Shown: positions 33,701 through 42,762 of the stretch, piece after piece
How positions within the stretch are numbered: the stretch's first letter is position 1
Layout: each line of letters begins with the position of its first letter
Assembly (NCBI RefSeq): GCF_020536995.1
Contig: NC_068363.1
Coordinates: 5,314,598 to 5,378,597, forward strand
DNA from: Dreissena polymorpha
Lineage: Eukaryota; Mollusca; Bivalvia; Myida; Dreissenidae
DNA length: 64,000 nt
Direction of reading: 5' to 3'
Translations under genes and position numbers: made by a program
Notes under the pieces: model-generated
What the model saw: the letters and a program-made list of their open reading frames with translations, nothing else
The model's database searches: none
Told to the model about the DNA's origin: nothing

Positions 33701-35640
33701 GCCTTCATCAACACCTGCTTAACACATATATTTAAGATGGCACAAAACACACAAAACAAGCACAAATCACAATTGCAATAAGGTAGAGGAAATTGAAGTG
33801 GATTGGACATACGCTGAGAAGAAAACGGCCCAATATTGCGTGGAATGCCCTGGATTCGAACCCTCAATGAACACGGTCAAGAGGTCTTCCGGTTCTCACG
33901 TGGAGACGAAACTTCCACGCAGAACTCAAAAGGCTAGAATGTTATAAGGAGAAGCCAACCATGTGGCCCAAGATCGGGACCGATGGTTGCTGTTTTGGAG
34001 GCCCTATGGTGGGGTGAAAAAGGTTGAGTAAGTAACTAACTATCGTCGGGAACCAACTTTTAAAAAAGGAATATAGGTTAATTATGGTTCTTAATTCTTA
34101 AAATAATCATTTATGTAATGTACCGGTAATTGATTTTGAACAAATCAGAACGCTTCTGAACAGCATGTGAGGCTTCATTCGCACCTAATTTTATAGAGCG
34201 TTAATGTCCGGATGAGCTTTGGTCCAGATCTGAATACTGATTGGTGAGGTTTTGTCAGAGGTTATACATTAACGAGAGAAATTTTGAATTATGTATAACT
34301 GGTAAGATACTTTTTGTCGCCCAAACCCAATAAAAAGTAATTGTTGAGATTTAGCGTTTGAAACTCGCCCATGATGACGGATGTTTTATGTTCAAAATGT
34401 TTAATTCACGTGTAAGATAAAAAAAAAGCAAATGTAGCAAATCTGCCCTCCCCTGGTGAAACTAGATTAAAGGACTCACATTACAAGCATGACCCTGTTC
34501 CACGGCAGGAAGGACGCGCCGCCAAGGTGACTCTCCGATGCACGTGCGTAGAGGCGCGCAAACGCCGCGATGGCGCCGTCCTAACAATGATATAATGTGT
34601 ATGCATTTATTATTTGCTCTAGCGTTTTAGAGATACTGTTTTAAAGTTATATTTCTATAAAAAGCATACATCATATCAAATAGAAGTTGGTTTGCCTTTA
34701 TGAAATGCAAACGTTTGGTAAATAATACATTCCGATATTTTCTTTACAGCTAAACGCACTTCTTGTACCTCGTATAATTTATTGAGCGCCGCGTGGAACC
34801 TCTGTCGCTCCGGCACACTAAGGAGGCGGTACTCTTTCCTTTCACGGCGTCCGCTAGGTGGCAGGCCGATGAGGGACCCGCCGGGGCCTCCCGCCGCCAT
34901 CGCGCTAGCTTGGTTACCTAGCAACGAGTGGAAGTACGTCAGCTCGGACCTAGTGAGGGAATTATCTGGCGTGACGTTCCATAAAAGTTTCTAAAAGGAA
35001 GTAAATAATTTCGTTTGTATTTCGTTTCAGTAATGCGGTACTTATTAATTAGTAAATGTTTAAAAAAAGAAGCAAATCAACGTTTCTCTTGAAGTGTTGT
35101 CTTAACGATTCAGTTTTCAAGTTGCATAACTGATTAAGTATTTAAGACAGAGTGTGTATTTAATTTCTATTCAAGTAATGAAAAAAATGTATGTATAGAG
35201 ATAAAAGAAACGACACCAAAAGAAACGATATTGCTATATGATGTATATTCCACTTTTTAGCTTTAGATCCGCTTATGTCGCGCAGTTCGATAATATGAAA
35301 AAGCTCATTTACAAACTATGAAATCCGAAACAATTATACTAGACAAGGACTCTATATATAAACTAAAAATAAGAAGACCGTTTTTGCTTGAAGCATACAT
35401 TTTGTAAACAGCAACATTAATTTTTTTTAATGCACAAGATATGATTCGTACCTGCAAACAATTGACCTGTGCCGCTTTCTCACCGAGTTGCTTCCCGTGA
35501 AAGTTTCGGTAGCATTGCTCAACTTCCGGTGGGACAATCAAGCACACCTGGTTATTTCCCGGATACGAATCGGTTCCATTTTGTGCTTGGATTAACAAAA
35601 CAAGCGGCGCCAGGAGGCAGACGGCTTTTATGATCTGCAT
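21019..35640 (-). CDS. Secreted tyrosinase-like protein with degenerate CuA site and nine-residue repeat tail, complete
   Basis: Five minus-strand exons (35640-35452, 34990-34769, 34580-34480, 24037-23776, 23049-21019) join in frame to about 934 residues. Introns are 461, 188, 10442 and 726 bp. Residues 1-20 are a signal peptide. Then come the mollusc-type N-terminal block (QVCLIVPPEVEQCYRNF...CLQKLLWNV), the CuA region (138-171), VSLPYWD (183-189), the CuB motifs HHGGPHTWVGG (274-284) and DPVFYMHHAFVDYIW (295-309), a Cys-rich segment, and about 38 copies of APIDPRDSR. Tyrosinases oxidise phenols with two copper ions. Here CuB is intact, but CuA keeps only H155: Asn165 replaces the WHR histidine and Ala145/Tyr148 stand where the first His is expected. 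It is probably a secreted structural or non-catalytic paralogue, for example in shell matrix, byssus or periostracum; that role is inference. Confidence 0.85.
21358..22398 (-). repeat. 27 bp coding minisatellite, about 38 units (APIDPRDSR)
   Basis: In frame with the tyrosinase-like exon 5, the 27 bp unit encodes nine residues of consensus R-A-P-I-D-P-R-D-S/P. The block at about 22290-22020 is nearly homogeneous, while units closer to the C terminus are diverged (S-F, T-R, G-P variants). Every unit is a mixture of Asp and Arg with Pro, a polyampholyte. Because 27 is a multiple of 3, other frames stay open too; those frames are shadows. Confidence 0.9.
23330..23775 (-). repeat. Intron-4 minisatellite derived from the exon-4 splice donor
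   Basis: Sense-strand units of about 45-55 bases resemble 'ATTCTGCNGAGGTGTAATTT' plus 'AAGGGTAAGT'. About nine degenerate copies lie directly behind the true exon end at 23776, whose own sequence (ATACTGCAGAGGTGTAATTT, AAGG|GTAGGT) is one member of the series. Two copies carry a perfect GTAAGT (23684-23679 and 23414-23409), stronger than the real GTAGGT. Exon-like and donor-like sequence has thus been multiplied into the intron. Confidence 0.75.
23776..24037 (-). CDS. Exon 4 of tyrosinase-like gene: LPYWD region
   Basis: The acceptor 'GTGTGTTTGACAG' precedes 24037 and the donor AAGG|GTAGGT follows 23776. It encodes FEEALRRHDPSVSLPYWD, then DNPVNSVLWTPEYFG and the GNLERNYGRQGRLISK segment up to NILQRCNLR; the next exon continues with DISQPFARRRNDLEYHH. 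The order matches molluscan tyrosinases closely. If splicing fails at the donor, a stop follows after six codons (at 23755). Confidence 0.85.
24512..24844. mobile_element. 330 bp foldback MITE with (TA)n(TG)n centre
   Basis: Arms of about 140 bp are complementary from CAATTG...GTTAGCGTGTGGC on the left to GCCACACGCTAAC...CAATTG on the right, with scattered mismatches. The centre is a TA microsatellite turning into TG (about 24638-24720). Both strands carry near-identical ORFs, which simply reflects the palindrome. It lies in intron 3 of the tyrosinase-like gene. Confidence 0.8.
25090..25480. repeat. GGGCGGAAT/GGGCGTAA-motif rich repeat
   Basis: Motifs such as GGGGCGGATTCCGGGCGT and GGAATTACGCCCGTAC recur with irregular spacing. 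A second segment of the same style is at 33235-33484. The outermost parts (AAGTTAACTACTGTACG at 25091, and CGTACAAGTTAACTT at 33470) are complementary, which hints that they once ended one element. The opposing ORFs here are not convincing genes. Confidence 0.4.
26018..26233. mobile_element. Palindromic element with telomeric repeat core
   Basis: Arms of 30 bp (AGGCGGAAACTACAACGGGC... and its complement ending at 26233) differ by only one or two bases. They enclose 26070-26189, which is TTAGGG-type repeat on the left half and CCCTAA-type on the right half, with variants GGGTCG and GGTTTAGG. The layout is 5'-(TTAGGG)n(CCCTAA)n-3', as in a head-to-head telomere joint, but the flanking inverted arms point to a small mobile or foldback element. 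It lies in intron 3 of the tyrosinase-like gene. Confidence 0.8.
26480..26760. repeat. Degenerate repeat (ATCATCGTACTGTCGCGTTAT)
   Basis: Irregular copies of a roughly 35 bp motif containing CATCGTACTGTCGC and TTATCATC occur in a row. Similar motifs in the other orientation are seen at 40275-40400 (CAGTACGATGGTGATAAC). No coding content. Confidence 0.5.
26930..27240. repeat. Degenerate tandem repeat (GCGTTATAACGCCTTT)
   Basis: About ten irregular copies of a 20-30 bp motif built around GCGTTATAACGCC, itself palindromic, and GTTTGTACGCC. No ORF of note. It lies in intron 3 of the tyrosinase-like gene. Confidence 0.6.
27241..28180. other. AT-rich intronic sequence
   Basis: Part of intron 3 of the tyrosinase-like gene; nothing recognised. 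It ends where the LINE 3' tail begins. Confidence 0.4.
28562..31375 (-). CDS. LINE ORF2: endonuclease C-terminus, reverse transcriptase and Cys/His motif
   Basis: The 937-codon open frame starts inside the endonuclease: SSVIDYLL and EWSDHAPL are its last conserved motifs. The RT motifs follow in order: NYRGITLVSCFSKLF (about 368), QFGFRKRCSTVDA (about 405), VVYVDLLKCFDS (about 437), GLRQGEVMSPILFSLF (about 496) and the catalytic FADD (about 540). Near residue 870-900, CLCCNQRD...EFHFICVC is a CCHC-like zinc motif typical of LINE C-termini. The frame ends at 28562. The annotated start is not the true start; the frame continues from the endonuclease block after a frameshift near 31480. Confidence 0.85.
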   Translation of the reverse strand: MLDLCKSSTLRITNGRIGDSCKHTFFSNNGSSVIDYLLTKESNFQLLSNFTVCNFNEWSDHAPLQFSLYCNNFSPSYDSFTDVKYKWDHSFRDEFRSGLISRLPVLTDIVDNIDCSNKLSINVAVEKFTNTIRNVADPLFSKSRVYSNKPTFYVDSCIKHAEWFDNDCVIARNQYHDALRCFNLIKSDLNRITLCGKKSQYKQLINKKKRDAFKQKMIEIESLKSKKPKEFWKYFKSKNKLNGNTISINAFKDYFENLSNTTSNSNNPVAEEFCLNNDFNEENCTFPELDQPITVDEVRNAVKRLKCNKAPGSDFILNEYFLESMDILSNHLCVMFNNILVSGYFPDQWTEGIIIPLHKKGSVDDISNYRGITLVSCFSKLFTTILNKRIELFCEDNAKISDAQFGFRKRCSTVDAMYILMSVVQNFLNENKRLYVVYVDLLKCFDSIYRNALWLKMYKSGVKGKLLRIIKNMYENVKSCVKSCTSYSDYFSYAVGLRQGEVMSPILFSLFVEDLELFLQDSTLSGLNINDITLILLLFADDMAIVGKSPEELQNHLNNLYLYCNSWGLNVNTSKTKIMVFRKRGKIRQDEKWTYNGQTIEIVDNFNYLGTVFNYTGSFNLNQEHLVGKALKAMNILLYKCKQYDLKPKLFCQLFDSFVGSICCYASEIWGFNKSKEIERIHLKFCKRLLNVKINTCNATVYGELGRYPLYVNRYVRIVKYWLKIINSNNIIIRTVYIQALNDCNKGCKNWVANVKQLLNDYGFSYCFESANITNSHAFVCELKCRIIDTFKQEWFGNMNGISILDMYRMFKTTFEYEHYLDLLPKSLRLYFVKLRASAHPLRIQTGRYTRNNIPREERYCLCCNQRDIEDEFHFICVCSCYRLLRQKYIKRFYYMHPSVVKFHNLLISTCKIEILNVCKYVKEALIVRNTILNTTN
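31378..31971 (-). CDS. LINE endonuclease N-terminal part (frameshifted)
   Basis: The block SILSWNVHGLTD, FLFETW, GGIAIYIK and the catalytic-loop motif GDLNSR identify an exonuclease-endonuclease-phosphatase fold at the start of LINE ORF2. After FDLSY the frame turns to unrelated sequence, while the +1 frame (DTINSENDDVDYSPDQTFVR...) continues without a stop into the RT frame. This places a single frameshift near 31478-31490. The endonuclease nicks target DNA for target-primed reverse transcription. Confidence 0.8.
   Translation of the reverse strand: MSILSWNVHGLTDVKRSSTEFTNILSSFDICFLFETWTKVSSNISIDGYQCFNFFRKFQHRNARRCSGGIAIYIKDHLKNGIEIVRNHHDTIIWIKLNHAFFNTTRDIYICGSYIWGEDSPVYNTINVDLFDILENDITYFSEIGSVFITGDLNSRTSNKFDLSYMIQLIPKMMMSIIHQIKPLSGPQSTKYTIAMV
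32055..32146. repeat. Microsatellite (ATGATC)n to (CAT)n
   Basis: Perfect GATCAT-type hexamers pass into CATCAT trinucleotides next to the 5' end of the LINE. The His-rich ORF across it is an artefact of the repeat. Confidence 0.85.
32455..33045. mobile_element. Tandem-array element (GGGCTGTTTGTAAAACATGC ... GAAGGGGGGCAT)
   Basis: It starts 'CAAGGGCTGTTTGTAAAAC' and has three units of about 140 bp, each containing TGACCTTTGACCTAGTGACC and ATAGGGGTCATCTGCCAGTC. It ends in a (GACC)n tract and 'CTTCTTCGAAGGGGGGCAT'. An enlarged copy with five units is at 39119-39988. No coding capacity. Confidence 0.75.
33168..33235 (-). mobile_element. Fragment of the TTAA/tRNA-module element
   Basis: 'TTTAAAGGGGCCGGCCAACAG' and 'TTTTGGCATGTATTGAAG' match the termini of the elements at 12042 and 16982. 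Only about 65 bp remain before the GGCGGAAT-type repeat begins. Confidence 0.6.
33236..33484. repeat. GGGCGGAAT-motif rich repeat, second segment
   Basis: TTCCGCCCGTAATTT, ATTCCGCCTG and CGCCCGGAATTTAG recur as in 25090-25480, on the opposite strand. Confidence 0.4.
33488..34060 (+). mobile_element. 3' fragment of an RTE-like LINE, degraded
   Basis: In the plus frame, KAILLCGSETWRHTKNLDRNLQAF is followed, in shifted frames, by RWIGHTLRRKRPNIAWNALDSNPQ and a stretch resembling the end of ORF2 of RTE-type LINEs. It closes with a short TAAGTAACTAACT tail. Several frame changes and the missing 5' part show an old, dead copy. It lies in intron 3 of the tyrosinase-like gene, antisense to it. Confidence 0.6.
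34480..34580 (-). CDS. Exon 3 of tyrosinase-like gene: CuA region
   Basis: The acceptor 'TATCATTGTTAG' precedes 34580 and the donor GTAAT|GTGAGT follows 34480. The 101 bases encode DGAIAAFARLYARASESHLGG then ASFLPWNRVMLV. In active molluscan tyrosinases this region has three Cu ligands (…H, then H…WHR). Here the WHR histidine is Asn (AAC), the upstream position is Ala or Tyr, and H155-to-N165 spacing is one longer than usual. Spacing from WNR to the next exon's FEEAL matches the family exactly, which supports the joint. Confidence 0.8.
34769..34990 (-). CDS. Exon 2 of tyrosinase-like gene: N-terminal domain
   Basis: The acceptor 'ACTTCCTTTTAG' precedes AAA CTT at 34990 and the donor TACGAG|GTACAAG follows 34769. 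It encodes 74 residues: KLLWNVTPDNSLT, YFHSLL, a Gly/Pro-rich loop (AAGGPGGSLIG), and RKEYRLLSVPERQRFHAALNKLYE, a block typical of the region just before CuA. It is in phase 0 at both ends. Confidence 0.85.
35452..35640 (-). CDS. Exon 1 of tyrosinase-like gene: signal peptide and Cys block
   Basis: ATG at 35640-35638 starts 63 codons: signal peptide (hydrophobic core AVCLLAPLVLLI), a possible N-glycosylation site (NGT), then CLIVPPEVEQCYRNFHGKQLG and VNCLQ before the donor TTGCAG|GTACGA. The three cysteines after the signal peptide fit the conserved N-terminal disulfides of molluscan tyrosinases. The start is the only ATG before the hydrophobic core. Confidence 0.85.
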
Positions 35641-35702
35641 AATAGAAAATTAAAAAGTATTTTCTTGATATTTTACATTTCATGTCAAAATTATAACTTT
35701 AT

Positions 35703-36370
<668 letters not shown>

Positions 36371-36429
36371 GTTGTTTTATTTTTAAACTTAAGTTTAAAT
36401 CTGACAACGGAATGAATAATGCTAAGTTC

Positions 36430-38200
36430 AATGAGTTTAAATTACAAACTTACCTTACTAAACTTTAATAAATAGGCTGTCTACATCACATGCCCATCAA
36501 TCATATATTACTATTAAGCGGTTTGACAGTTTTAGCTAATGACGCGCAAAAATAGCTCTTTGAAGTGCTGAGCGTCATTGAATATGTAAAGGTCTTACAT
36601 TTATAATTTATGTACTTCGGTTCCGTTAACAGTACGTGACTCGTTTTTAGTCAAATTGTTTTGTATTATGTATTTCAGAGTCGTGGAAAAGTGCGCGCAA
36701 TGTTCTGCTTTCATTAGTAATATGAATAGATAAATGAGCAAATGCTAAGTACTTTCGACATGGCGTTAAGGACCGATTTTTTTAATGTCACGGATAATTC
36801 TACCGATTAAGTAGTTTTTTTTTAATGTTTTGTCCAACATCTTTCGCATTGTTTTTAAAATCGGGCAATTGTGTGCGATTCAGCGAAGATTTATTCATCC
36901 ACACATGTACAGAAACATATAATAACAACTTATTTAGAAACGTCATAACCTTTATATGTTCTAACATGGGAAAGTTTTTAACAGAAAATCGATGTATTTT
37001 TCCTGTGTGACGAGCAACTTTTTTACCCATTGAAATCGCTAATGCACAATTTTAGCTATTTTAATTTTCGGTGTTGACTATACATTTTGTTGTCGTATTC
37101 CAGGGTGAGTGTTCTATGTCTTGTTCTTAATTCGATCATAATGAAATATAATAACATAGTAAAGTCTACATACTCATGAAGTAACATGTGCTGCAAAGAG
37201 ATTGTGAAGATTTATGTCATTGAATGTACTTCACAACTCGAAAGAAAATTAACCATAATAAGTATAAAATGTTCACGATTAAAGCCGGATTAAAGCCGTT
37301 ATCCTTATATTTGCGGATGTTAGTATGAACAAACGACATATTTTAGCCTAATTAAGATGCGTTGACCTTTGTCTTTGAGTGAATTAAGCGATTGGAATTG
37401 GGGACAACACTAATCGTTTCAAGCAGACGTAACATATTTTAATTATTTCGTGAATTATGTTCCTGTATAAACACACGTGTTGTTGAAAACATAATTTAAT
37501 ACGGTTTATAATTCAGTTATTTGATTTATTGAATATAATATATTTTTGGTTTATATCGTACAGTATGTTTTAGGTTATTGACATAAGTGAGTAGGTTATT
37601 TATATATTAACATATTTACATCTTGTTAGTTTTTAAGAATGTGTATATTTTCTGTAAAGATTTCGTTTGAAGTATTTACGTTGAACAATAAAAGTAAATA
37701 TTAAAAAGGAACATTATCTATCAATTGTAAGTCATGTGAGGATACATATATCGTGCATTAGCTCAACCATATATCCCCAGCGTCACCTCCTTTGCATTGG
37801 CTTTAGTCCAACTTGTTGACGCTCTCAAATATTAAGCTACTTTTTATATTGGTAATATTAAGAATTTAGCCCATAAAAAAGTATCTCTAAATTCTTTGCG
37901 CGTCTTATAAATGAGACTACATTGGCTCCATCTCTCTTTTAAAAATGAAAGATGAATTGTCTAATAGATTTGCCATAAGCTTATGCGTTTTTGCATGCAA
38001 CATCTTGTTTATGTCGAAAACAATCGTATGATGTCGTTCGCGAATTAATCGGGTGGGAATTTACTCGTCACACAGGCCAAAAACTCCACCATGCCACAAC
38101 TTATAAAGGTCCTAATTTTGCCAAACGGGTTGTGATTTTATGTTTATGTAGATTTGTGGATTAATTAATCTTTGCTGAATCGCACCACATTTCACAATTG
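36430..38200. other. AT-rich sequence, nothing recognised
   Basis: Upstream region of the tyrosinase-like gene. No open block with splice signals and no repeat shared with the rest of the window was seen. Confidence 0.35.
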
Positions 38201-38359
38201 TTAAAACAATGCGAATTATGTTAGAAAACGATATAAAACGTATTTCCCCTGAAGAATTATCCGCGACATTTCAAACTTCATGTGGTAAGCGCCATTTCGG
38301 AAGTAGCATTGGCTCATTTATAAATGCATCGCAAAGAAGAGGTGGCGCTCGTTATGATG

Positions 38360-38500
38360 CCAAACAAGATATATGCTCGTCAGAAACACAATGCCCCTAC
38401 TGCGCTGCTTTGAAATAAAGTTTCTATTTATCATTTGGCAGGTATAGAAATCATATCCCTTTAAAGCTTATTATTTCCCTTGGATTTTGTCCAATCCAAC
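38360..38500. repeat. Dispersed repeat (GTCAGAAACACAATGCCCC family)
   Basis: The stretch 'CGTCAGAAACACAATGCCCC', 'TTTCTATTTATCATTTGGCA' and 'TAAAGCTTATTATTTCCCTT' recurs at about 39070 (part), 56775 (related) and 60270. It is a short non-coding interspersed repeat. Confidence 0.6.
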
Positions 38501-38502
38501 CG

Positions 38503-38522
38503 GGGGGGGGGGGGGGGGGGGG
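38503..38522. repeat. Poly-G run, about 20 bases
   Basis: An uninterrupted G tract. Its exact length may be uncertain because of sequencing of homopolymers. It could form a G-quadruplex. Confidence 0.8.
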
Positions 38523-39118
38523 GTCTGTAGACAGTCAAAAATGACCACGTCAGACATCACTGACAACCGAGGCCTGTGGTTTATCAAAGAGATCAAAGCC
38601 ACAGTTCATCATGTATCTATGGACATAAGTCCTCAGGTATGTAATGAACCCTACCATTCACAAGTTAGTACAGGAAAGAAATGATAATTGTATCATAAAA
38701 AAAACTTTGACAAATTAATCATTTAAGTTATAAATAATCAAAATAAAAAAATCTGTACAGTAACTGTGAAAAGAACTTAATTTCTTGGTAAGGAAAAATA
38801 TAATCTAAGATTTATAATTATATAAATTACTCCCTTGAAAATAAGTGTCTCTAACAAATCTCTATTTTAGTAGCAAATTATTAAAAGTCACTACCGTGAC
38901 TGTAGATTCACCACTCAAAATGTGCAGCTCCATGAGATACACATGCAAGCCAAATATCAAGTTGCTATGTTCAATATTGAATAATTATCTCCCTTTAAAG
39001 CTTATGACTTCCCTTGGATTTGTATTTTTTACCTTAGACCCTGAAGGATGACCTTGACCTTTTACCACGATGTGTTTGTCAGAAACACAATGCCGCCTAC
39101 TGCGCCGCTTTGATTTAT

Positions 39119-39988
39119 TTAACAAACAAGGGCTGTTTGTAAAACATGCATGCCCCCCATATGGGCTGTCCGTTGTAGTGGCAGCCATTGTGTGAATACG
39201 ATTTTTGTCACTGTGACCTTGACCTTTGACCTAGTGACCTGAAAATCAATAGGGGTCATCTGCGGGTCACGATCAATGTACCTATGAAGTGTCATGATCC
39301 TAGGCAAAAGCGTTCTTGAGTTATCATCCGAAAATCATTTTACTATTTCGGGTCACCGTGACCTTGACCTTTGACTTTGTGACCTCAAAATCAATAGGGG
39401 TCATCTGCAAGTCATGATCAATCTACCCATGAAGTTTCATGATCCTAGGCGTATGCGTTCTTGAGTTATCATCCAAAAAACCATTTTACTATTTCGGGTC
39501 ACCGTGACCTTGACCTTTGACCTAGTGACCTCAAAATCAATAGGGGTCATCTGCGAGTCATGATCAATCTACCCATGAAGTTTTATGATCCTGGGCGAAT
39601 GCGTTCTTGAGTTATCATCCGGAAACCATTTTACTATTTCGGGTCACCGTGACCTTGACCTTTGACCTAGTGACCTCAAAATCAATAGGAGTCATCTGCA
39701 AGTCATGATCAATCTACCCATGAAGTTTCATGATCCTAGGCGTATGCCTTCTTGAGTTATCATCCGGAAACCATTTTACTATTTCTGGTCACCGTGACCT
39801 TGACCTTTGACCTAGTGACCTCAAAATCTATAGGGGTCATCTTCAAGTCATGATCAATGTACCTATGAAGTTTCATGATCCTAGACCCAAGCGTTCTTGA
39901 GTTATCGTCTGACAACCACCTGGTGACGGACCGACAGACCGACCGACATGAGCAAAGCAATATACCCCCTCTTCTTCGAAGGGGGGCA
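39119..39988. mobile_element. Tandem-array element, five to six units of about 140 bp
   Basis: It has the same ends as the copy at 32455 ('AAGGGCTGTTTGTAAAACATG' and 'TTCTTCGAAGGGGGGCATAA') but more internal units, each with TGACCTTGACCTTTGACC and AATCAATAGGGGTCATCTGC. The difference in unit number between the two copies shows array expansion or contraction. Confidence 0.8.
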
Positions 39989-40009
39989 TAAAAATAGAAT
40001 TTGGTAGGT

Positions 40010-40270
40010 CAGATAATTATGTCCATTTAAAGCTTATTACTTCCCTTGGATTTATTTTTCCGACCCCGTGACCTAGTTTTTGACCCGGCATGACCCATAT
40101 TCGAACTTGACCTAGATATTGTCTAGATACAATTTCTGACCAAGTTTCGTAAAGATCGGATGAAAAGTATTTGAATTAGAGAGCGGACACGAAAAGTGGG
40201 ACAGACAGACTGACAGACAGACGGACAGTGCGATAACTATATACCCCCTTTTCTTCGAAAGGGGGCATAA
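40010..40270. repeat. Single-unit relative of the 50.8-51.8 kb array
   Basis: 'CGTGACCTAGTTTTTGACCC', 'GACCAAGTTTCGTAAAGATC' and 'ATTTGAATTAGAGAGCGGAC' match one unit of the array at 50745-51850, followed by 'CTTCGAAAGGGGGCATAAAA'. Non-coding interspersed element. Confidence 0.65.
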
Positions 40271-40509
40271 AAACCTAAGATCACGCCAGTACGACGACCA
40301 TGTCTTAACAGTACGATGGTGATAACAAGAAATAATGTCGCATTATCATCATTGTATTGTTGCAGTATAGTGTCCTCGTAGTCGTGTCTGTGTCGCCGTT
40401 CTTTTACGTTAACGTAATAGGACTTACGTGATCTCGCGTTATAACTTCACTCTCGAGAATCGACTTTAATGTCAATCCATGCATAGGCGACGGAATAATT
40501 GTAACTCCG

Positions 40510-41185
40510 TAGTTTGGACGTAATAAAATTGTTTTTTAAAGTTTGAAGAATATTCTACAATATATCAATCATGCATATATTCACAAACTCTTATTCAAAA
40601 CGTTCGTTTGTAGATTAATTTCTTAACGACGTTAGGACGTGTGTTCGACATGTTACGCAGAGTGAACGCGGTAACAGTGATAAAATGTAATAAAAGATTG
40701 TACAAAGAATGCATTTTTACATTACATTTTAAGTTAATGAAATTAACTTAAAATCAACACAAAAATGCAAAATTATAGTCTTGGCTCATCTCGGTCCAGC
40801 CCAATAAATACATATATGCCTTAAATGAACTTCTTTCTGACGGCAAACATCTAAACATTTAATTTAGTTTACCACGTGTGCTTAGATCGCCACAAATTAT
40901 TACTTCTTTTTCATTCTTTATTAAATGAATGGTATTAAAACATTTTGTATAAATAAAATGTTAAATTGCAAACCGCCCCATTTACCACTGTACGTACCAT
41001 TGTATTACTATATATCTTCTCCGTTCCCTTTGTATACACGAAATAAAACAACATATTTATTCAAATCGCGGAAGCGTACGTTATAATTATCACACTGTTT
41101 TGATGGATTACCATAACGCTTGACGCATTATTAACGTCTGATGTTTTAACCAGTGGAATAAGTTATTTATATGTGTCATCATTAA
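40510..41185. other. AT-rich sequence, nothing recognised
   Basis: No exon-like island or repeat was found. Confidence 0.3.
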
Positions 41186-42715
41186 AACAAGAGGGCCTGA
41201 AAGGCCCTAGGTCGCTCACCTGAGATAAAAAGATATTATTGGGACAAATCTACTGACCAAGTTTCACGAAGATCGGAAAATAAATGTGGCCTCTAGAGTG
41301 TTAACAAGGTTTTACTATAGCCATATAAGGAAAAATGCCCCGCCCCCTGGCAGCCATGTTTTTCAACCAACCAGTATCATCCAAGATATTATCGGGATGA
41401 ATTTTCTGACCAAGTTTCATGGAGATCGGACAGCAAATGTGGCCTCTAGAGTGTTAACAAGATTTTTCTACAGCCATATAAGGAAAAATGCCCCGCCCCT
41501 TAGAAGCCATTTTTTCAAGCAAACATAATTATTTTCGAACTCATCCAAGATATCATTGAGACAAATCTTCTGACCAAATTTCATGAAGACAATAAATGTG
41601 CCCTCTAGAGTGTTAACAAGGTTTTACTATAGCCATATATAGCCATACAAGGAAAAATGCCCCGCCCCTGGTGGCCATGTTTTTAAAGCAACCAAAACCA
41701 TTTTCGAACTAATCCAAGATATCATTGGGAAAAATCTTCTGACCAAGTTTCATGATGATCGGAAAATAAATGTGACCTCTAGAGTGTTAACAAGGTTTTA
41801 CTATAGCCATATAAGAAAAATAGCCCCGCCCCTGTGGTGGCCATGTTTTTCAACCAACCGGCATCATTTTTGAACTCGTCCAAGATATTATTGAGATGAA
41901 TTTTCTGACCGAGTTTCATGAAGATCGGACTATAAATGTGGCCTCTAGAGTATTAACAAGATTTTACTATAGCCTTATATAGCCATATAAGGAAAAATGC
42001 CCCGCCCCTTGGCGGCCATGTTATTAAAGCAAACGTAACCATTTTCGAACTCGTCCAAGATATAGTTAAGACAAGTCTTCTGACCATATTTCATCAAGAT
42101 TGGCAATACATGTGGCCTCTAGAGTGTTAACAAGGTTTTACTATAGCCATATAAGGAAAAATGCCCCGCCCCCTGGCGGCCATGTTTTTCAACCAACCGG
42201 CATCATTTTCGAACTCGTCCAAGATATGACCAAATTTCATCAAGATTGGACAATACATGTGGCCTCTAGAGTGTTAACAAGGTTTTACTATAACCATATT
42301 AGGAAAAATTCCCCGCCCCCTGGCGGCCATGTTTTTCAACCAACCGGCATAATTTTCTAACTCGCCCAAGATATTATTGGGATGAATCTTCTGACCAAGT
42401 TTCAGAAAGACCAGACAATAAATGTGGCCTCTAGAGTGTTAACAAGATTTTACAATAGCAATATATAGCCATATAAGGACAAATGCCCCGCCCTTTGGCA
42501 GCAATATTTTTTAAGCAAACGTAACCATTTTCGAACTCATCCAAGATATCATTGAATTCAAACTTCTGACCAAATTTCATGAAGATTGGACAATAAATGT
42601 GGCCTCTAGAGAGTGAACAAGGCAAATGTTGACGTCGCACAACGGATAACGCACGACGGACAAAAGCCGATCAGAAAAGCTCACCATGAGCACGTTGTGC
42701 TCAGGTGAGCTAAAA
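41186..42715. mobile_element. Tandem-array element (ACAAGAGGGCC ... CAGGTGAGCTAAAA), about eight units
   Basis: The left end 'AACAAGAGGGCCTGAAAGGC' is followed by 'GTCGCTCACCTGAG'; the right end is 'GCACGTTGTGCTCAGGTGAGC'. Between them about eight units of roughly 160-190 bp share TGTGGCCTCTAGAGTGTTAA, CAAGGTTTTACTATAGCC and 'GCCCCGCCCCCTGG' plus 'CGGCCATGTTTTTCAA'. Plus-frame ORFs with repeated 'VASRVLTRFYYSHIRKN' come from the tandem unit and are not genes. Confidence 0.8.
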
Positions 42716-42762
42716 TCACGTCGGCAATCACAGAAGTCAAAGTGACAAAAAGAATTTAAACA

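Noticed and set aside
38503-38522. Poly-G run as a functional G-quadruplex
   Set aside because: A lone homopolymer of uncertain length inside a repeat; it may partly be a sequencing effect, so no role is claimed.
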